In this document: positions 9,793 to 19,518 of the stretch, one piece after another
How positions within the stretch are numbered: position 1 is the stretch's first letter
Layout of the letters: each line of letters starts with the position of its first letter
Source: Leminorella richardii
GTDB taxonomy: Bacteria; Pseudomonadota; Gammaproteobacteria; Enterobacterales; Enterobacteriaceae
Length of the DNA: 64,000 nucleotides
Assembly: GCF_900478135.1 (NCBI RefSeq)
Contig: NZ_LS483470.1
Coordinates: forward strand, 1,546,501-1,610,500
Direction: 5' to 3'
Position numbers and translations under genes: made by a program
The notes under the pieces: model-generated
What the model was told of the DNA's origin: nothing
Seen by the model: only the letters and a program-made list of their open reading frames with translations
Database searches by the model: none

Positions 9793-10854
9793 TTATTTAG
9801 CTGACTGAACGACTTCTTTAACCTGAGTTACAACGTCTTTAGCGCCAGTAACTTCGATTTCTACACGACGATCTGGAGCCAGGCAGTCGATCAGAGCTGC
9901 GCCACGCTTCATACCATCACAGGTAGAACCGGTAACTGGGTTAGACTTGCCTTCGCCACGAGCGGAGATCTTGTCTGCAGGGATGCCTTTGCTAACCAGG
10001 TAGTTAACAACGCTGTGAGCGCGCTGCTCAGACAGCTTCTGGTTGTAGCTTTCTGAACCGATGCGGTCAGTGTAGCCAAGAACCACGATAGAACCGTCCT
10101 GAGGCTTGATTGAACTCAGTTCGCCGTACAGCTGATCCAGAGCCTGCTTGCCTTCAGCTTTCAGAGTAGACTTGTTGAAAGCGAACAGAACGTCAGACTT
10201 CAGGGTGAAGCGCTTGGTTTCTACTACAGGAACAGCGATAGGAGCAGCTGCTTTAGTCTGACCGAAGCGGTAAGCAACGCCCAGGCTCAGCATGCCGTTG
10301 TCCGGACGAACGCCGACGCTGTCTGCATCACCGATGTTGCTAACCCACTGGTAGTCCAGACGAGTTGCGATGCTAGGAGTGATTGCATATTCAACGCCAA
10401 CTGCTGCCAGCGGAGAAACGCCAGTTTCGTGATCCTTGTAGGTACCACCAACTGCTGGATGAGCAGTTCTGTCACCGCGCCAGCCCATTGCGCCTAAACG
10501 AGTGTACAGATCCAGATCGTTCATGATTGGGTAGCTCAGCTTGGCAGACAGTTGAATGCCTTGCGCTTTGTAAGCTGCGCTGTCGTCACCACGGTAGGTC
10601 ATACGACCCAGCCAGTCGTAGCCGAATTCGAAGCCAACATACTGGTTAACCTGATAACCAACATAGGCACCTGCGCCCAGCTGGTTAGGATGAGTGTTGT
10701 TGCCTGAAGCATACTTGTTGTAGAAACCAGTGTCGTGGTAGTCAGACCAACCCACTTTAGCACCAGTGTACCAAGTATTATCCAGCGGGGCGGCTTGCGC
10801 TACAGTAGCGAAACCGGCCAGTGCCACAGCTAATGCAATTGCTGTCTTTTTCAT
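9793..10854 (-). CDS. ompA: Outer-membrane protein A (OmpA)
   Basis: The start at 10854 gives a 353-residue precursor with signal peptide MKKTAIALAVALAGFATVAQA. An in-frame ATG six codons upstream is rejected because AGGCG lies just before the chosen start. Residues ~22-195 form the eight-stranded barrel. A Pro/Ala/Val linker (AAAPIAVPVVE) leads to the periplasmic OmpA-like peptidoglycan-binding domain, with LSEQRAHSVVNYLVSKGI near the end. OmpA anchors the outer membrane to the wall and is a phage and colicin receptor. Position next to sulA is conserved in enterics. Confidence 0.97.
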   Translation of the reverse strand: MKKTAIALAVALAGFATVAQAAPLDNTWYTGAKVGWSDYHDTGFYNKYASGNNTHPNQLGAGAYVGYQVNQYVGFEFGYDWLGRMTYRGDDSAAYKAQGIQLSAKLSYPIMNDLDLYTRLGAMGWRGDRTAHPAVGGTYKDHETGVSPLAAVGVEYAITPSIATRLDYQWVSNIGDADSVGVRPDNGMLSLGVAYRFGQTKAAAPIAVPVVETKRFTLKSDVLFAFNKSTLKAEGKQALDQLYGELSSIKPQDGSIVVLGYTDRIGSESYNQKLSEQRAHSVVNYLVSKGIPADKISARGEGKSNPVTGSTCDGMKRGAALIDCLAPDRRVEIEVTGAKDVVTQVKEVVQSAK

Positions 10855-11625
10855 TTTGCGCCTCGTTATCATCTAAATTAGTTGTGATTCAGTTGTACGC
10901 TTATCGGGCCCGGAACAATGGTTCGACGTTAACATTCAGCTATCATTCCATGATTGGCATCGAAAAACCGGAGCCATAACAAGCAACCTAATCAAGCTAA
11001 AGTTTACCGCTTGTAAGAAAAGTTACAAGTCTTGAAGACTAAAAGAACATAAAAATATCTTGTTTAGCGTTCTTATTAACATTGTTTATAGAATGAAATA
11101 CGGTGTAATAAAGGAAAGCGTTTTCTCCCGTAATAATAGCCTGCAGTAACACTTGAGGCGATATTAAACACACCACTTTTAACGTCTGAGAATCTATGAG
11201 CATTTTGTGCGGTGCTTAAGGCTGGAGTGGGGATATAGGGTGCTTGAGCTGAAGAGAAATGTAATGTTATGTTAGTTTAGGTAAAGAAGCATATTCAAAG
11301 CGTTAATAAATCATCTGGTTAATACCAAGATGAAAGTCGAAACATCAATTAAATTGACTTATTTAGGCAGCAAATAGCAGCCTTTTCCTTAGCAAATTAA
11401 AAAGGGGTTTCTTAATTAGAGGGCACTATTATCTTATGTTTCTTTCTCTAGTGCTCATTTCATTATAAGGGATGAGAGGAGCTTAGGATTAATCGGTAGA
11501 CACCTTTTCCACCCCCTAAACGCAATTTGCTCACCGTTTGATTTTCTTCATAAAAAATGGGGAATCGCTGCATTTTATAAATTTAATTCGAAAACGGTGT
11601 GTTTAGTGCTCTCAATTGGCCAATA
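10855..11625. other. Intergenic region between ompA and sulA
   Basis: This 771-bp stretch is AT-rich and has no credible open frame on either strand. It contains the ompA promoter and leader at its left end, whose boundaries I could not set. No other structure was recognised. Confidence 0.5.
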
Positions 11626-12108
11626 TTAATGCCAGTGATTGCCAAAGATATCGTGAGAAATATTGTTACGGTATGTTGCCATCGGTTGAAGAATGAAGCA
11701 GTAGCAGTCGCCTTCTTCTGCCGCTAGATCCAAACGCTGTCTGTCTTCAACGCTTAATGCGGGCAGCCAAGCAGTGACTGAACTGAAATTTCCGCTGCGT
11801 AGGGCTTTTTCCAGAGTCTGAACGCTTTCCTGAATGGAGGCAGTACGTAGTGAAACGCTCTTTCTTTCTGATAGACCTAAACGGCTTATCCAGTGCCGAT
11901 TTAAGCGGCGCTCCGGAGAAAGCCACAGTTGCCAGCGTTCTTGCTGCCCTAACTGCTGTAAAAAAGGCATTAACAGGTGGAGTGTAAAAGGGTTTTGCGG
12001 ATCGTACACAATTTCGCTAACCAAGTTGACAGCCTTACTGGCGTGTGCGTTTAGCTCACGCAGAGGGGCATTTGAAGCATTATTGGCGACGATTGACGTA
12101 GTGTACAT
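11626..12108 (-). CDS. sulA: SOS cell-division inhibitor SulA
   Basis: The 160 residues (169 in E. coli) share the SulA core LLMPFLQQLGQQERWQLWLS and LRTASIQESVQTLEKALRSGN. SulA binds FtsZ and blocks Z-ring formation during DNA damage. The C-terminus ends in His, the residue known to be important for Lon recognition. A consensus LexA box lies 22 bp upstream, and the gene is next to ompA as usual. N-terminal residues ~8-30 are poorly conserved, as is normal for the family. Confidence 0.93.
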   Translation of the reverse strand: MYTTSIVANNASNAPLRELNAHASKAVNLVSEIVYDPQNPFTLHLLMPFLQQLGQQERWQLWLSPERRLNRHWISRLGLSERKSVSLRTASIQESVQTLEKALRSGNFSSVTAWLPALSVEDRQRLDLAAEEGDCYCFILQPMATYRNNISHDIFGNHWH

Positions 12109-12129
12109 AGCAGGCTCCTTTAATCTTTA

Positions 12130-12145
12130 CTGTATGTCCGTACAG
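12130..12145 (-). promoter_or_regulatory. LexA box of sulA
   Basis: CTGTATGTCCGTACAG fits CTGT-N8-ACAG with a largely alternating centre. It lies just upstream of sulA, so strong SOS repression is expected. Confidence 0.93.
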
Positions 12146-12340
12146 TATTCTTATCACTAAAGAAAATCAACTATTTTCACGATATCTCGCAAATTTAATA
12201 TTCTCAGCAGATTAACTCTCTATTAATTCTGAGGAAAATTTGGTAATTGTTAATAATGTAAATAATTTCTTATGATAACTAATTTGACTTAGTTGAATGA
12301 TGAAACCTGGCTTTAAACCGTAAAATAGTGAAGGGATAAT

Positions 12341-12997
12341 ATGGAAAGAGATGTAATGAGGCAGTACGTCAGAGACATCATCGTGTACTTTCGTGATTTT
12401 GGCGATTTACGTTCCCAGTCGATGTTTGGTGGATATGGCATCTGTAAGGACAACGTTATGTTTGCTCTGGTCTCTGAGGGAAAATTCTATCTAAGAGCCA
12501 ACAGTAAACTGGAGCAGATGTTTATTAATCAGGGAATGGCTCAGTTCGTCTACAACAAAAGAGGCATTCCTGTTTTAATGAAGTACTATCACGTTCATCA
12601 AGCGCTTTGGCAACGTGAAGACATGCTAAGGCGCTTTCTTTCTTATGCCCTTACGGCTGCGCTGGCAGACTGCAAGAATAAGAGCAGGCCAGAACAGATG
12701 CGGTTAAAAGATCTCCCCAACCTGACGTTGGCGACAGAGCGTCTGTTACGCACGGTTAATATACGAAGTATTGAAGACTTGATTAATGAAGGCGCTCTCA
12801 ATACGTTTATCAAAATTAGAGAAATCAGGAAGGACGTCAAAACAGCGCTGCTGTTTTCCCTCGCAGGCGCTATTTTAGGCTGCCATGCGGCGGCGTTGCC
12901 CTGTGAGGTTCGTCAAGAGCTGATTGATGGGCTGAGTCAGCACGATGACCCTAAAGAAACAGAACTTCCCCTAGGAGCATTAAGCTACAAGCCATAG
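12341..12997 (+). CDS. tfoX: Competence regulator TfoX/Sxy
   Basis: The 218-residue product has the TfoX N-terminal domain (FGDLRSQSMFGGYGICKDNVMFALVSEGKFYLR) and the C-terminal helix-hairpin-helix-like domain (KDLPNLTLATERLLRTVNIRSIEDLI). Sxy works with CRP at CRP-S promoters to switch on DNA-uptake genes. Position divergent from sulA and ending head-on against yccS matches E. coli. The stop codons of tfoX and yccS abut with no spacer, so the two transcripts must overlap at their 3' ends. Confidence 0.94.
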   Translation: MERDVMRQYVRDIIVYFRDFGDLRSQSMFGGYGICKDNVMFALVSEGKFYLRANSKLEQMFINQGMAQFVYNKRGIPVLMKYYHVHQALWQREDMLRRFLSYALTAALADCKNKSRPEQMRLKDLPNLTLATERLLRTVNIRSIEDLINEGALNTFIKIREIRKDVKTALLFSLAGAILGCHAAALPCEVRQELIDGLSQHDDPKETELPLGALSYKP

Positions 12998-15166
12998 TTA
13001 CTCTTTGGAGGATAAAGGCTCCGCCGGAGTTGGCGTTTTGTTAGTCACTTCATTAGCTAACGTCGTAAACTCTGGCAGGAGATTAACAATGAGAGTCAAC
13101 TGTTGAGCAATAAGCTGGGCCGTATCATCATCACCTGCGCTTGCTAAGGCTATTTGTTGAGTAACACTTTCCAATGGCTGAGCCAGCACGCTTTCATCTA
13201 CTTCTCGCTGTAGGGCGCTATCAATATAGCAAACGGCATCATTAAGCAGGCTAAGAATAGCCGGGCTGTCAGCTCGATTTTCCCTGTGCGCACCCAGTGC
13301 AGAGATGTAGCCAAGAAGGGTGTGGTTTAAGCAAAGAAGGCGAAAGCCTCTCTCGACTAAAACGTTATCGCGCTTCGGTTCTGCAGCCATGCCAGACACC
13401 ACAGAAGCCAGCTCGGCATCGCAGTTATGAGCGTTACGGCGAACAATACGGTAATCAACGCTGTTGCTCTTGCCGCTGTGGTACTGCTCCAGTATGGCAT
13501 CAAGATAGCGGCAGTTGGCGTTAACCGCTTTTTCCAACACTGTAGCGATATGGCGAAACTTCCAGTCTGGCCAAATAAAGCTAACAGCGGCCCAGGCAAT
13601 AGCGCAGCCTATCAACGTATCGACAATGCGGGGAATAGCCACTTGAAAGCCTTCACCCAGCAGATTAAAGCAGAACAGAACGAGCAGAGTAATGAACATT
13701 GTCGCGTAGGCGTAGCGCACATTGCGAAAGAGAAAGAACAGTACGCCGCTAATAACGATAAGGATCAGCTGCCCTTCCTGCGACGGGACGAAATAGAGGA
13801 TGGGGAGTCCTATTAAAATACCGGCCAGCGTTCCGACAACCCGCAGTGTGAGGCGGGTTTTTGTCGCGTTATAGTTGGGCTGACAGACGAACAGGCTGGT
13901 GAGCATGATCCAGTAACCGTTTTCAAGATGGGCAAACTGAATGATGGCGTATCCGACGCACAAAACGAGAGACATTCTTACCGCGTGACGAAACAGCGTT
14001 GACTGCGGAGTTAAGTGTTGAACAAAACGCGCCTTGATGTCTTTGAAGCCCGTTATTTTATCGTCAGCAAGAACGCTGTCCTGCGGCGTTTGTTCATTTG
14101 TACCGCGTTCAGCTTCAAGGCTGCTTAACTGTGCATCTATCGACTTCAGGTTATCCAACAAATGAGACAGCGAAAGCGCCAGACCATGGGGCAGTGTGCG
14201 ACTAGCAGTCAGATTGCCCAGACTGGTTTCCAGATGGGAAAGCGCCTGTGTCTGATAGGTGTTATAGACATATTTTTGGTGGTAGCGAATGGCGAGCGCC
14301 AGGCTCTGGCACGATTTTGCCTGTAGCGTTAACAAGCGCTGAAAGCGAAACAGGATATCAGTATAGCGAAGGGTGTTGCTAAGCTGCTGGTACTGCGCGT
14401 GAGAAGAGCTTGCTCTTTCATGAATATCCTGAGCAATAAAGTAGTAGTGCAGCATCTGTCGCGTACTGCGTTGACCGCGGTCTCCCTTTAGGCGAGTCAA
14501 CAAAGAGGCTTTGGTTTGGTTTAGCGTATTAACTAGCTCGCCGTTTACCATAGTGGTTTGAATAAGCTGGCGAGTAAAGTGCTGCTCTTCATCTGGATCA
14601 AACAGCGAAGCCTTCGCGTCAAGGTAGGCCGCCAGTTTTTCAAAACACTGAGCCAGATTGTCCTGAAGGGGGCGAATGGGAAGAATTATGTGCCCCAGCA
14701 GCGTAAGAAAGTTATACCACACAGCGCCGGTAAGCAGTAATGCAGGCTGAGTGTACCAGGATGAATACATCGATACACCGAGCATGGTGTAAATCGCAAT
14801 AAGCAGGGCGCCAAAGGCAATCGTAGCGTATCGCTGACCTAATGAGCCGAGCAGAATAAATCCCGCTGTTGATAGCATCAGACCAAGGGCGAATAGCCAA
14901 GGATAGGGAAATAAAACTTCAATAGAGACGGAAGCGATAAAAAAGCACAGTAGAGTAATAATCAAGTTGCGCAGCCGCCCCGTTAACCGATCGTCTAAGT
15001 CGGTTAGCGCAGCGGCAACGACGCCCAGCGTCAGAGGGATGGTCAACAAACTGTTTCCCAGCCACCAAGGGACAAATACGGTGCCGCTAAGAGCAATAAA
15101 GATGCGTATACCGTACAGCCAGTGGCTGTTGTAAAAGTAGCGACGTAGTCCCTGCCGTGCTGTCAT
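12998..15166 (-). CDS. yccS: FUSC-family inner-membrane protein YccS
   Basis: The 722-residue product matches YccS. It has two hydrophobic blocks (residues ~15-160 and ~385-520), each of about five or six helices. Each block is followed by a long cytoplasmic helical region. This is the duplicated layout of the FUSC/YccS-YhfK family, related to aromatic-acid efflux proteins. Substrate is unknown. It lies 21 bp downstream of yccF and is probably co-transcribed with it. Confidence 0.93.
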   Translation of the reverse strand: MTARQGLRRYFYNSHWLYGIRIFIALSGTVFVPWWLGNSLLTIPLTLGVVAAALTDLDDRLTGRLRNLIITLLCFFIASVSIEVLFPYPWLFALGLMLSTAGFILLGSLGQRYATIAFGALLIAIYTMLGVSMYSSWYTQPALLLTGAVWYNFLTLLGHIILPIRPLQDNLAQCFEKLAAYLDAKASLFDPDEEQHFTRQLIQTTMVNGELVNTLNQTKASLLTRLKGDRGQRSTRQMLHYYFIAQDIHERASSSHAQYQQLSNTLRYTDILFRFQRLLTLQAKSCQSLALAIRYHQKYVYNTYQTQALSHLETSLGNLTASRTLPHGLALSLSHLLDNLKSIDAQLSSLEAERGTNEQTPQDSVLADDKITGFKDIKARFVQHLTPQSTLFRHAVRMSLVLCVGYAIIQFAHLENGYWIMLTSLFVCQPNYNATKTRLTLRVVGTLAGILIGLPILYFVPSQEGQLILIVISGVLFFLFRNVRYAYATMFITLLVLFCFNLLGEGFQVAIPRIVDTLIGCAIAWAAVSFIWPDWKFRHIATVLEKAVNANCRYLDAILEQYHSGKSNSVDYRIVRRNAHNCDAELASVVSGMAAEPKRDNVLVERGFRLLCLNHTLLGYISALGAHRENRADSPAILSLLNDAVCYIDSALQREVDESVLAQPLESVTQQIALASAGDDDTAQLIAQQLTLIVNLLPEFTTLANEVTNKTPTPAEPLSSKE

Positions 15167-15187
15167 TGATATCAGCTCCTGAGGCCG

Positions 15188-15637
15188 TTATGAGCGCATT
15201 TGGCGTCTAACGCTGTCTACGCGAGCCATGCGCGCCATTTCGACGGGAACGACTCTGCGACCGACAGGCCACAGGGCGATAACGGCAATCTTGAAGTTGG
15301 CAATACCAACCGGGATACCGATGATCGTCAGGCACTGGGCAATACCTGCCGTAATGTGGCAGAGGCAGAGCCACCAGCCGAAGAAAATAAACCAGAATAC
15401 GTTCAGCAGTGTTCCGCCAGCGTTTCTCACCGAGCTGCGGTCGTCAGGATTAAGCATGTCAACGTGGACGGCTTCGTTGCCAAAAGGAAACAGAGACAGC
15501 TTGGTAATTTCCCAGCAGGAGCGAGTGAGGGGCAGGGTGAAAATCAGCACCACAGTGACGACTGTCGCCAGCAGCCAGCCTAGTGTGGTAAATACACCAC
15601 CAAGAACAAAGTTAAGAATATTCAATATACTGCGCAT
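15188..15637 (-). CDS. yccF: Inner-membrane protein YccF
   Basis: The start at 15637 (MRSILNILNFVLGG) gives 149 residues, the family length; the upstream ATG at 15682 adds 15 residues with no family match. Two pairs of hydrophobic helices carry the conserved GGxLxxFWxIFFGWWLCLxHI and IGIPVGIANFKIA-LWPVGRRVV motifs of YccF (DUF307). Function is unknown. It is the first gene of a yccF-yccS unit. Confidence 0.93.
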   Translation of the reverse strand: MRSILNILNFVLGGVFTTLGWLLATVVTVVLIFTLPLTRSCWEITKLSLFPFGNEAVHVDMLNPDDRSSVRNAGGTLLNVFWFIFFGWWLCLCHITAGIAQCLTIIGIPVGIANFKIAVIALWPVGRRVVPVEMARMARVDSVRRQMRS

Positions 15638-15710
15638 AAATGGCTCCTGAAGGCCGGTTGTCGTATTGTGCGTTAACCGCACTGTCGACGGTAAACAACA
15701 TGACTAACTG

Positions 15711-15740
15711 TCTCTATTTCTATCGTCTCTATTTCTATCA
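15711..15740. repeat. Two tandem 15-bp units upstream of yccF
   Basis: TCTCTATTTCTATCG is followed directly by TCTCTATTTCTATCA, one mismatch. It lies in the 274-bp divergent gap between yccF and helD. No function assigned. Confidence 0.6.
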
Positions 15741-15911
15741 TAGTGCGGCAAAATAGATGAAGACCCGCTATGTTACGGTTTATTTTGCGTTACTCAATCG
15801 GAAAGCGTTAGATCTTCCTCTTATCATGATAAATTGTTCGTTCACGCGCGGTGCGGCGGTGAGAGCACGTCAGCGTTAAAAACATTAGCGACACAGGTCG
15901 AGCGGTAGGCG

Positions 15912-17966
15912 ATGGAATTAAAGTCAACGGCGGTAGGGCAGCATTTAGCGCAGCATCCCTACAATAAAGTAAAAATGCTAAATGCCGGGGTGGAAGTTAG
16001 CGGCCCTCGGCACGTCATGGCCATTCCCTTTAATCAGCTTTTGGCCGTGCGCTGTAAAAGAGGGCTGGTTTGGGGAGAGTTGGAGTTCGAGCTGGCTGAA
16101 GAGAAAGTCGTTCGCCTTCATGGAACCCAGTGGCAGGAGACCCAGCATTTTTACCAGCATCTTATGTCGATATGGCAGCAGTGGGATGTCGCCATGGCGG
16201 AGATAACCGCTTCTCTGCTGTCAGCCTGCGTGCAGGCTATTCATGAACGTCAGAGCCAGCAACGCTGGTTGGCGCAAGACGATCTGGCGCAAATTCAGAC
16301 AGAAATTCAAGAAACTCTGTCGTCCGTTCCTTTACCGAAAGAGAGGATCTCGTCCTTCTCTTCTTGTCAGAATGCCTATAAAGAGTGCCAACAGTGGCTG
16401 ACGGGCGGTGAAGAGAAGGTGGAGAATCTTAACCAACAGTGGGTTCAACATATGTTGGAAGAGCACCGGGACTTTTTTGCCCGCGTTGAGTCACAGCCTC
16501 TCAACGCCTCACAGTGCCGTGCAACCATCAGCGGAGAACGAAATGTGCTGGTGTTAGCGAGCGCAGGCAGCGGTAAAACTTCTGTGTTGGCTGCCCGTGC
16601 CGGATGGCTGCTCTATCGGGGCATTGCTAAAGAAGATGAAATACTGCTGTTGGCCTTTGGCAAAAAAGCGGCACAGGAGATGAACGAACGTGTGCGAAGC
16701 AGGCTGTCTGCTTCTCAGATTGAAGCAAAAACTTTTCACGCTTTGGCGCTGTCAATCATCACACAATGCAGTAAGAAAGTGCCGCTCATCAGTGAATTGG
16801 AAACTGACGCGATAAAACGCAGAGCCTTTCTTTGTGCCGAATGGCGTGCCCAGTGCGCAGAGAAAAAGAGTCAGGCCGCGGGCTGGCGCAGCTGGATTTC
16901 ACAGGAGCTTGCCTGGCCTGTTAACGAAGAACAGTTTTGGAACAACGACGCGCTGACTGAACGTATGGGGGCGCGTCTGGACGGCTGGCTACACCTAATG
17001 CGCGATAGTGGAGGCAGCCAAGCGGAAATGATAGCTTTAGCGCCGGAAGCGCTTAAAGGGGATTTCCAGAAAAAGATCCGCCTGCTGGCTCCGCTGTTAA
17101 AAGCCTGGAAAAAGGCGCTGAAAGAAGAAGGGGCGGTGGATTTTCCCGGTCTGCTGCATCAGGCCATTAACCTGATTGAAAAGGGCAAGTTTGTTAGCCC
17201 TTGGCGCCATATTCTGGTCGATGAATTTCAGGATATTTCACCGCTGCGCGCCGCGCTGATAAAGGCGTTAAGGCAGAAGAACCCTGACATCAGTCTGTTT
17301 GCCGTCGGTGACGACTGGCAGTCTATTTATCGTTTTAGCGGCGCTTCACCCTCATTAACCACCCGGTTTAATGACATTTTTGGCGCAGGAGAGCGGTGCG
17401 CGTTAACGACGACCTATCGCTTTGGGCAAGAGACAGCAGAAATCGCCGGTGATTACGTCCAGCAAAACCCAGCACAGATAAAGCGCCGGGTTCAGAGTGC
17501 GGTTGAAGGGGAGAAAAACCCTATCATTATTCTTCCTGAACAGCAGTTAGAGGGATTGCTCAATAAGCTGAGCGGTTACGCTTTGCCGGATGAGTCGATT
17601 CTGGTGCTGGGGCGCTACCATTACACCCGACCAGAGATCTTGAATAAAGCTTCAACCCGCTGGCCAACGCTGAACATTGAGTATTCAACGATTCACGCCA
17701 GCAAAGGGCGGCAGGCTGACTATGTTATTGTTGCCGGGCTTAAAAGCGGCCCTGATGGCTTTCCCGCTGAGGAAGACGAAGGGATCGTTGAGCGTGTTCT
17801 CTTACCTCAGGTAGAGGCATTTCCTGATGCTCAGGAGCGTCGACTGCTTTACGTGGCTTTAACGCGCGCGCGCTGTAAAACCTGGCTGCTTCAAGACGTG
17901 GACGCACCGTCTGTATTTGTTAAACAGCTGGTTAATATAGGGGCTTCGGTAAAGCGTAAGCCTTAG
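15912..17966 (+). CDS. helD: DNA helicase IV (HelD)
   Basis: At 684 residues this is exactly the E. coli HelD length. A family-specific N-terminal region of ~200 residues precedes a UvrD-type SF1 core. The core has Walker A SAGSGKTS, the motif IA/II stretch VDEFQDISPLRAALI, motif III AVGDDWQSIYRFSG, and the C-terminal IHASKGRQADYVIV and LLYVALTRAR motifs. It unwinds DNA 3'-5' and acts in recombinational repair. It is convergent with mgsA. Confidence 0.95.
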   Translation: MELKSTAVGQHLAQHPYNKVKMLNAGVEVSGPRHVMAIPFNQLLAVRCKRGLVWGELEFELAEEKVVRLHGTQWQETQHFYQHLMSIWQQWDVAMAEITASLLSACVQAIHERQSQQRWLAQDDLAQIQTEIQETLSSVPLPKERISSFSSCQNAYKECQQWLTGGEEKVENLNQQWVQHMLEEHRDFFARVESQPLNASQCRATISGERNVLVLASAGSGKTSVLAARAGWLLYRGIAKEDEILLLAFGKKAAQEMNERVRSRLSASQIEAKTFHALALSIITQCSKKVPLISELETDAIKRRAFLCAEWRAQCAEKKSQAAGWRSWISQELAWPVNEEQFWNNDALTERMGARLDGWLHLMRDSGGSQAEMIALAPEALKGDFQKKIRLLAPLLKAWKKALKEEGAVDFPGLLHQAINLIEKGKFVSPWRHILVDEFQDISPLRAALIKALRQKNPDISLFAVGDDWQSIYRFSGASPSLTTRFNDIFGAGERCALTTTYRFGQETAEIAGDYVQQNPAQIKRRVQSAVEGEKNPIIILPEQQLEGLLNKLSGYALPDESILVLGRYHYTRPEILNKASTRWPTLNIEYSTIHASKGRQADYVIVAGLKSGPDGFPAEEDEGIVERVLLPQVEAFPDAQERRLLYVALTRARCKTWLLQDVDAPSVFVKQLVNIGASVKRKP

Positions 17967-17980
17967 AGAAATGAAGAAGT

Positions 17981-18008
17981 AAAAGCCCGGTGAAAACCGG
18001 GCTTCTTT
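17981..18008. terminator. Bidirectional terminator between helD and mgsA
   Basis: AAGCCCGGT / ACCGGGCTT with a GAAA tetraloop, A-rich on the left and TCTTT on the right, between convergent genes. Confidence 0.88.
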
Positions 18009-18027
18009 ATCTGTCTGCAAGAGGTAA

Positions 18028-18486
18028 TTACTTCAGCCTATCCTGAAGGTAGCGCTGATAGTCGGGAATCGCGATCTCTATTTCTTTTTCGAACAGGCCT
18101 GATGACATCAGCATGTCTGCCGTGGCGCGGTTGGTGGCAACAGGAATGTTCCAAACGGTTGCCAGCCGCAGAAGCGCCTTTACGTCAGGATCGTGAGGAA
18201 CAGCGTTTAGCGGATCCCAAAAGAAAATCAGAACGTCAATTTTGCCTTCGGAAATGAGGGCGCCTATTTGCTGGTCACCGCCCATTGGGCCGCTGAGCAT
18301 ACTGTGTACGGCAATGCCGGTTGCACGCTGAATCATATTGCCGGTGGTGCCTGTTGCAAACAGCCTGTGCTTGGCCAGTGTGTCTGTGTTGTCCTCTGCC
18401 CACTTGAGTAAAAATGCTTTACAGTGGTCGTGGGCGACCAGCGCTACGTTCTTTTGAACCGGAATGGTTCGCGTCGTCAGTTGCAT
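18028..18486 (-). CDS. mgsA: Methylglyoxal synthase MgsA
   Basis: The 152 residues match MgsA. Key segments are visible: the phosphate-binding LFATGTTGNMI, the catalytic aspartate in SGPMGGDQQIGALI, and FWDPLNAVPHDPDVKAL with the conserved His and Asp. The enzyme converts dihydroxyacetone phosphate to methylglyoxal and phosphate, a bypass that relieves sugar-phosphate stress when phosphate is low. It lies between helD and yccU as in E. coli, but yccT, which separates them there, is absent. Confidence 0.96.
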   Translation of the reverse strand: MQLTTRTIPVQKNVALVAHDHCKAFLLKWAEDNTDTLAKHRLFATGTTGNMIQRATGIAVHSMLSGPMGGDQQIGALISEGKIDVLIFFWDPLNAVPHDPDVKALLRLATVWNIPVATNRATADMLMSSGLFEKEIEIAIPDYQRYLQDRLK

Positions 18487-18608
18487 AGTGGCTAAAATTC
18501 CTTGAGAAAATAGACTATAGGTAGATTACTGAAACTGCGTTTCAGAAAAAAGCGATAAAATGGAAAATGCCTATTTTATTCTTACAGATGAGATCTAAAG
18601 GGGGAAAC

Positions 18609-19022
18609 ATGGTCGACAGTGAAATAGTCTCCATTCTACAGACAGTAAAAACAATCGCGCTGGTGGGAGCCAGTGACAATCCTGAGCGGCCAAGCCACGA
18701 GGTGATGGCGTTTTTACAAGGGCAAGGATACCGAGTGATCCCCGTTAGCCCCAAACTGGCAGGGCAAGCGCTTCTGGGGGAAAAAGTGTATGCCGAACTG
18801 AAAGACATCCCTGAACCTGTCGATATGGTTGACGTTTTTCGCAATGCCGATGCGGCATACGGTGTTGCCCAAGAGGCTATTGCTATCGGAGCGAAGGTGC
18901 TTTGGATGCAAATAGGCGTCGTTAATACTGAGGCAGAAGCGCTAGCACTCAAGGCTGGTCTGACAGTTGTTATGGATCTCTGCCCCAAAAAGGAAATAAA
19001 AAGGCTGGGAATACAGAAGTAA
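18609..19022 (+). CDS. yccU: CoA-binding-domain protein YccU
   Basis: From the ATG at 18609, preceded by a strong GGGGGAAAC ribosome site, the product is 137 residues, the YccU length; the in-frame ATG at 18567 is weaker. It is a single Rossmann-like CoA_binding domain: TIALVGASDNPERPS, VIPVSPKLAGQ, VDMVDVFRNADAA, IGAKVLWMQIGV, VVMDLCPKKEIKRLG. The domain resembles the nucleotide-binding part of succinyl-CoA synthetase alpha. Its role is unknown. Confidence 0.93.
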   Translation: MVDSEIVSILQTVKTIALVGASDNPERPSHEVMAFLQGQGYRVIPVSPKLAGQALLGEKVYAELKDIPEPVDMVDVFRNADAAYGVAQEAIAIGAKVLWMQIGVVNTEAEALALKAGLTVVMDLCPKKEIKRLGIQK

Positions 19023-19430
19023 GGTAAAGCAAAGAGGCGTTAAAAGAGGGGCATTTTCTCTCTACTCTATAGATGAAAGGCAGAGAGTCGCCCTTAGCCC
19101 TATATATTCTTTATGGCTTAAGGTTTCTTTAAGAAACGGGTAGATATACTTCCTGTATCGCTGATACGTAATAGGGGAAGTGTTGTGACGCTTGTCAAAG
19201 ATCTCACTGTCTTTACGGCTTTTTGCTTACTTTTTTATATCGTCGCCGAAGGGATGAACTGGATAAGGTAGACGGCCCTGTTTCACGACTGATGCGCTAA
19301 CAATAAGCGTACCGTGGCTAGAAATGCGGCAAAAAGCAGTATTTTGCTGTTTTTTCAGCCGAACAGACGAGATTGCTGAATTATCTACTTTACAAGCGAC
19401 CTCAAGCTGTTTTATATTTCACGCCGTTAC
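19023..19430. other. Intergenic region between yccU and tRNA-Ser
   Basis: This 408-bp gap contains only the possible 28-codon peptide at 19185-19271. No terminator or other element was identified with confidence. Confidence 0.45.
19185..19271 (+). CDS. Possible 28-residue single-pass membrane peptide
   Basis: A GTG at 19185, with AGGGGA 7 nt upstream, opens a 28-codon frame. It encodes a short polar N-terminus (VTLVKDLTV), a hydrophobic stretch (FTAFCLLFYIVA), and a polar tail (EGMNWIR). This is the usual shape of enteric small membrane proteins, but I recognise no family. The gap it lies in is otherwise empty. Called only from the ribosome site and composition. Confidence 0.3.
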   Translation: MTLVKDLTVFTAFCLLFYIVAEGMNWIR

Positions 19431-19518
19431 GGAGGAGTGGCCGAGCGGCTGAAGGCAACGGTCTTGAAAACCGTCGATGGGCGACTATCCGTGAGTTCGA
19501 ATCTCACCTCCTCCGCCA
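19431..19518 (+). tRNA. serT: tRNA-Ser(UGA)
   Basis: 88 nt beginning GGAGGAGTGGCCGAGCGGC and ending with an encoded CCA. Anticodon TGA lies in the loop CTTGAAA, and there is a long variable arm typical of serine tRNA. In E. coli serT lies in the same yccU-tusE neighbourhood, and here it borders the fimbrial block. Confidence 0.97.
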
